DNA of 64,000 nucleotides from Pseudomonas psychrophila HA-4 (GTDB lineage Bacteria; Pseudomonadota; Gammaproteobacteria; Pseudomonadales; Pseudomonadaceae). The notes beneath the pieces are model-generated. The model did not search any database. It saw only the letters and a program-made list of their open reading frames with translations, and was not told where the DNA came from. Both the position numbers and the translations under genes were made by a program. The stretch lies in NCBI RefSeq assembly GCF_000282975.1, contig NZ_ALJC01000093.1, positions 108,091 to 172,090 on the forward strand, read 5' to 3'. Below are positions 62,201 through 64,000 of the stretch, piece by piece. Numbering within the stretch: the first letter of the stretch is position 1; each line of letters opens with the position of its first letter.

Positions 62201-62686
62201 GTCAGCACGATAGACTTGGTACTGGTCAAACAAGTCGGCAAGGCGCTCTGATAACTGGTAGCGCTTACGCAGATCGGTGTCGTGGGTTAGAAAGCGCTGC
62301 AACGGTTCGAAGTGCGGTTGATCAATAAGGGCTGGGAGCAAGCGCATCAAACGCCAGGTCAAGGGGCCTTTATCGAGCAAGGACTTGGCAGGGATTTCTT
62401 CACTGCCCAATACCATCCGATAGAGCTGCCACATAAAACTGCCGGGCAGTTGCACATCAATCGCGGCGGCAATACCACAGCCGCCCAGATCGTCGTCTTG
62501 AGCATCTTCGGCAAGAGCCAGCTTTAACCATTGTGCGATGCCATTACTCTGCACCAGAGCAATTTCGTTCTCCAGAGGCGCAAGTGGATAGCGGCGCATC
62601 CAGCTCACGACCAGGTTGCGTAACTCATCAAGGCGGTTACCGTGAACCACCATAAAACCCGCGTTGAGGGACGTAGCACCCGGCAT
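59237..62686 (-). CDS. recC: Exodeoxyribonuclease V subunit gamma (RecC)
   Basis: A 1149-residue protein. The N-terminal part matches E. coli RecC in FMVVHGNRLDELRNLVV and LVQSNGIAQWLKL, and DLFDQYQVYRADWLEDW; a later block VIVFGISSLPAQALEAL is also familiar. RecC scans DNA for Chi and holds the complex together. AAGGA lies eight bases before ATG 62686; a longer reading is possible but gives no match. recC, recB and recD overlap at both junctions, one operon. A ribosomal RNA operon lies upstream. Confidence 0.95.
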   Translation of the reverse strand: MPGATSLNAGFMVVHGNRLDELRNLVVSWMRRYPLAPLENEIALVQSNGIAQWLKLALAEDAQDDDLGGCGIAAAIDVQLPGSFMWQLYRMVLGSEEIPAKSLLDKGPLTWRLMRLLPALIDQPHFEPLQRFLTHDTDLRKRYQLSERLADLFDQYQVYRADWLEDWAAGRHQLRNARGESPALSSANCWQAELWRALLLDVGEEGMSQSRAGVHQRFIEKINSLEHTPPGLPARVIVFGISSLPAQALEALAGLARFSQVLLCVHNPCRHHWSDIVADKDLLRHQYKRQSRKAGMPTALDLDILHQHAHPLLAAWGKQGRDYINLLDSYDDPNSYRAAFRDGRIDLFSEVEPLNLLNQLQDDILELRPLNETRELWPAVDLDKDHSIRFHIAHSAQREVEILHDQLLARFSENPHLQPRDVIVMVPDIDSYAPHIRAVFGQIERDDRRFIPYTLADQGQRGRDPLLIAIEHLLKLPDSRFPVSEILDLLDVPALRARFNVQERDLPTLHRWIEGAGIRWGLNAEQRAGLGLPSELEQNSWRFGLRRMLLGYAVGSGEACDGIEPYDEIGGLDAVLIGPLVALLDALEIAHQEFSQPALPQQWGERLQALLQLFFQAETEHDDYLLAQLEELRETWLETCELVGLQDQLPLTVVREAWLTGLDQGKLSQRFLAGAVNFCTLMPMRAIPFKLVCLLGMNDGDYPRAQPPLDFDLMGSDYRPGDRSRREDDRYLLLEALLSARDQLYISWVGRSIRDNSERPACVLIGQLRDHLASGWHLQGDEDLLKAMTQEHPLQPFSTRYFHEGDPNLFSYAREWQQLHEPQIAPAQPETLATHEQEEPLSLTQLQDFLRNPVRHFFSQRLKVFFEAAEVPLEDEEPFVLDALQRYTLSDSLLEAALAQPDQLEHALQTRAQRLQGSGLLPMAGFGECLQHELIEPLPDILQRYQQLLALWPTPLNSALPVSIEGHGLTLEGWLSNLHQRSDKGLLSITTIPNSIGAIKARKWHRLTRPWVNHLVACASGLDMSTALVASDETLLLAPLTPQLASDILGNLLMAWKVGMNHPLPIAIKTGFAWLAQTDPVKADAAAQKAYEGDGQTSEGERRESAALARQFPDYAALMADGAFEDWCDALYRPLFDAPWRSLNSEESR

Positions 62687-62859
62687 GACGGCATCCTTAG
62701 GAGAAGGCAAAATCCAAAGGCGAACCTTAACATTGCTCAAAGGGTATTGGCGTATTGGACGCTGGAAATGAGCGTGGGGGCGCCGGGGGTCTATGTCCAG
62801 TGCTTAGATTGCAACGCTGCTCACGTAAGGTAAGCGTCCGAACTACACCGCCTTGCAAC

Positions 62860-63241
62860 TCAAACCTTAATCCGTTTAAGCCACGGGTTGACGTTCGCGC
62901 ATTCAAATGCTGCCGGATCAAAAAAGTCGCCATGCCATTCAACCATCGCCTTATACGCTGGATGATCGGGATTGGTCATCGCTTCCAGAATCTGCTTGTA
63001 ACCTAGCCCGCCACCCACGTCTTCCGGTGGGCAAGCATTGGCGCCGTCGATGCAATACGGCACCTGAGGACAGGCAATGGCGGGAAGTATTTTTTTGACC
63101 TTAATACGGTGACACCAACTGTTACCGGAGTCATAGAGGTACTCGAATGTTCGTTTTCCGCTCAGCGCCTTGATCAGCGTTTTACGAGCATCCGGGTTAG
63201 CAGTTGGCCCCCAGCCCATAGGGATCGGGCATACCATAGCG
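62860..63241 (-). pseudogene. Truncated pRiA4b ORF-3-like gene
   Basis: The last 120 codons encode the C-terminal half of a plasmid pRiA4b ORF-3-like protein: NPDARKTLIKALSGKRTFEY, then DSGNSWCHRIKVKKI, YCIDGANACPPEDVGG and MVEWHGDFFDPAAFE. The front is missing. Just upstream one frame gives RYGMPDP and another MGWGPTAN, which together read as the normal sequence, so a one-base frameshift lies near 63218-63224. Before that the sequence turns into IS66 transposase debris. The gene is probably dead, unless a short product from an internal start is made. Confidence 0.75.
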
Positions 63242-63246
63242 CTACC

Positions 63247-63800
63247 GATTGTGTGCATAGAAGATTGCGCCGCCCAATGCCGATTCTTCCGACAGTTCAA
63301 TCAGCGCCTGGTTAAACCATGCATGCAGTTGTTCCAGCAGCGAACAGGCCTGCGCCAATCAATGCCTTCCAACGGTATCGACAACTGCGCAGCCGTCAGC
63401 GACACGCGACCGCTGGTTGCTGACGGCTAGACGAAGCACACTTTTTCCTACCGTTTGCAAATTTGCAAAAGAGACACAAACCGTCGCCATCCCACCACAA
63501 CAATTTGATTCGATCACCGATACGTCCGCAAAAATCTGATCGGAGAACGGATCTGCTTCAAGTTGAGTTGGCACCAAGGCCCTATTCATCGAAGCCACGG
63601 CGCATATTCCTGGCGGCGGCAGCGATCCAGATAACAAGCTCCTTCCTGATATTGCTGCCGCCATCTAAAGACCAGGTTGGCATTGACGTCATGCTCACGA
63701 GCGCTCAAGGACACGGAGGTGCCAGACTGGAAAGTGGCCCCGACGACTTGGCATTTGAACGCTGGCGAGACGTTGAGGGAGGCGGGTTCGACGAGCGGAG
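63247..63800 (-). mobile_element. Decayed IS66-family element (tnpA, tnpB and tnpC pieces)
   Basis: Going along the minus strand from about 63790, one frame gives FKCQVVGATFQSGTSVSLSA and REHDVNANLVFRWRQQYQEG, typical of the IS66 TnpA helix-turn-helix. After stops and frameshifts, another gives SLTAAQLSIPLEGIDWRR, the end of TnpB. A third gives LEQLHAWFNQALIELSEESA and GGAIFYAHNR, part of TnpC. Large middle parts are lost. The debris runs into the truncated pRiA4b ORF-3-like gene at about 63241, so element loss or insertion has destroyed that gene. Terminal inverted repeats could not be found with certainty. Confidence 0.75.
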
Positions 63801-63939
63801 GAAACTGTATCCAAGACTGTGTCAGCTAAAGAATAGTGCCCATTATCTTGCCCAATTTGGAGAGTAATCAGGAGAGGGTGTAGGCCGGACGGTTACTAAC
63901 AAACTGATGCTTGGCGCCACTTTTTCGGACGCAAAAAAC
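63801..63939. other. Short spacer between IS66 debris and the rRNA operon
   Basis: Nothing recognisable is seen here beyond the decaying edge of the IS66 fragment and the bases leading to the rRNA terminator. Confidence 0.3.
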
Positions 63940-63973
63940 AAACCCCCTGTCTGCGTGAGCAGACAGGGGGTTT
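63940..63973 (-). terminator. Terminator of a ribosomal RNA operon
   Basis: AAACCCCCTGTCTGC and GCAGACAGGGGGTTT form a perfect 15-base stem with loop GTGA (read on the plus strand). It follows the 3' end of a 5S rRNA by about ten bases on the minus strand, and the CCCCTGTCTGC form is usual after Pseudomonas 5S genes. Confidence 0.88.
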
Positions 63974-63983
63974 GGAATTTAAT

Positions 63984-64000
63984 CTTGACGATGACCTACT
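63984..64000 (-). rRNA. rrf: 5S ribosomal RNA, 3' end only
   Basis: The last 17 bases, read on the minus strand, are AGTAGGTCATCGTCAAG, identical in form to the closing stem of Pseudomonas 5S rRNA (GAGAGTAGGTCATCGTCAAG). The remainder lies beyond the window. The rRNA operon is transcribed towards recC. Confidence 0.85.

Overview
The window looks like a chromosomal segment of a Pseudomonas of the fluorescens/putida type. The evidence is protein-level resemblance throughout (yfiBNR, mmsAB, RecBCD, aroP), intergenic REP-like repeats, and the 3' end of a 5S rRNA gene with its terminator at the right edge. Most of it is ordinary chromosome: transporters, LysR/AraC/Lrp regulators, catabolic enzymes and DNA repair. 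Several accessory blocks sit between these. Decayed IS66-family transposase remains lie at both ends (1-290 and about 63247-63800).

Left part (0.4-5.5 kb). A probable folate-independent methionine synthase locus: a stand-alone MetE catalytic domain (MesD type), its DUF1852 partner (MesX type) and a flavin reductase on the minus strand, facing a methylenetetrahydrofolate-reductase-like protein with a Cys-rich C-terminus. A perfect TGAA-N5-TTCA MetR-type box lies upstream of mesX. Between mesX and a small lipoprotein gene is a scrambled relic of the lipoprotein/histidine-kinase junction that is intact near 13.5 kb. 5.9-11.2 kb: a pstSCAB phosphate transporter of the short (E. coli) type without phoU, followed by a Fic-like protein lacking the usual catalytic His and by a small HAD protein. 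11.2-17.8 kb: EamA exporter and divergent AraC regulator, lipoprotein, a hybrid histidine kinase divergent from a LuxR-type response regulator, and a secreted purple-acid-phosphatase-like enzyme behind a near-perfect Pho box. The pst locus and this phosphatase are probably both under PhoB.

Middle part (17.8-32.6 kb). Galactarate/glucarate catabolism (garD, kdgD) with a palindromic operator over the kdgD promoter; an Lrp/LysE pair; then a long minus-strand tellurite/stress block. This block has five enzymes of the Ter-linked biosynthetic module (PRTase-TRSP, HAD, StiP-type PRTase-PELOTA, CitE-like lyase, HAD), followed by terA, terB, terC and terD. Two very short genes with strong ribosome binding sites (48 and 30 codons) lie inside the ter part. 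Upstream is a pair of overlapping genes of unknown function.

Right part (32.8-64 kb). ArnT-like glycosyltransferase and Ais-like phosphatase, a chemoreceptor, SulP transporter, gamma-glutamyltransferase, several LysR regulators, MdaB, TauE/SafE exporter, aroP, a cupin, mmsAB with a divergent LysR gene and an 11-bp inverted-repeat operator, a REP doublet, the c-di-GMP control operon yfiRNB, the recC-recB-recD operon with overlapping genes, a broken pRiA4b ORF-3-like gene fused to IS66 debris, and the 5S rRNA end. All homology statements are from reading the sequence and recalling families; no database search was run.
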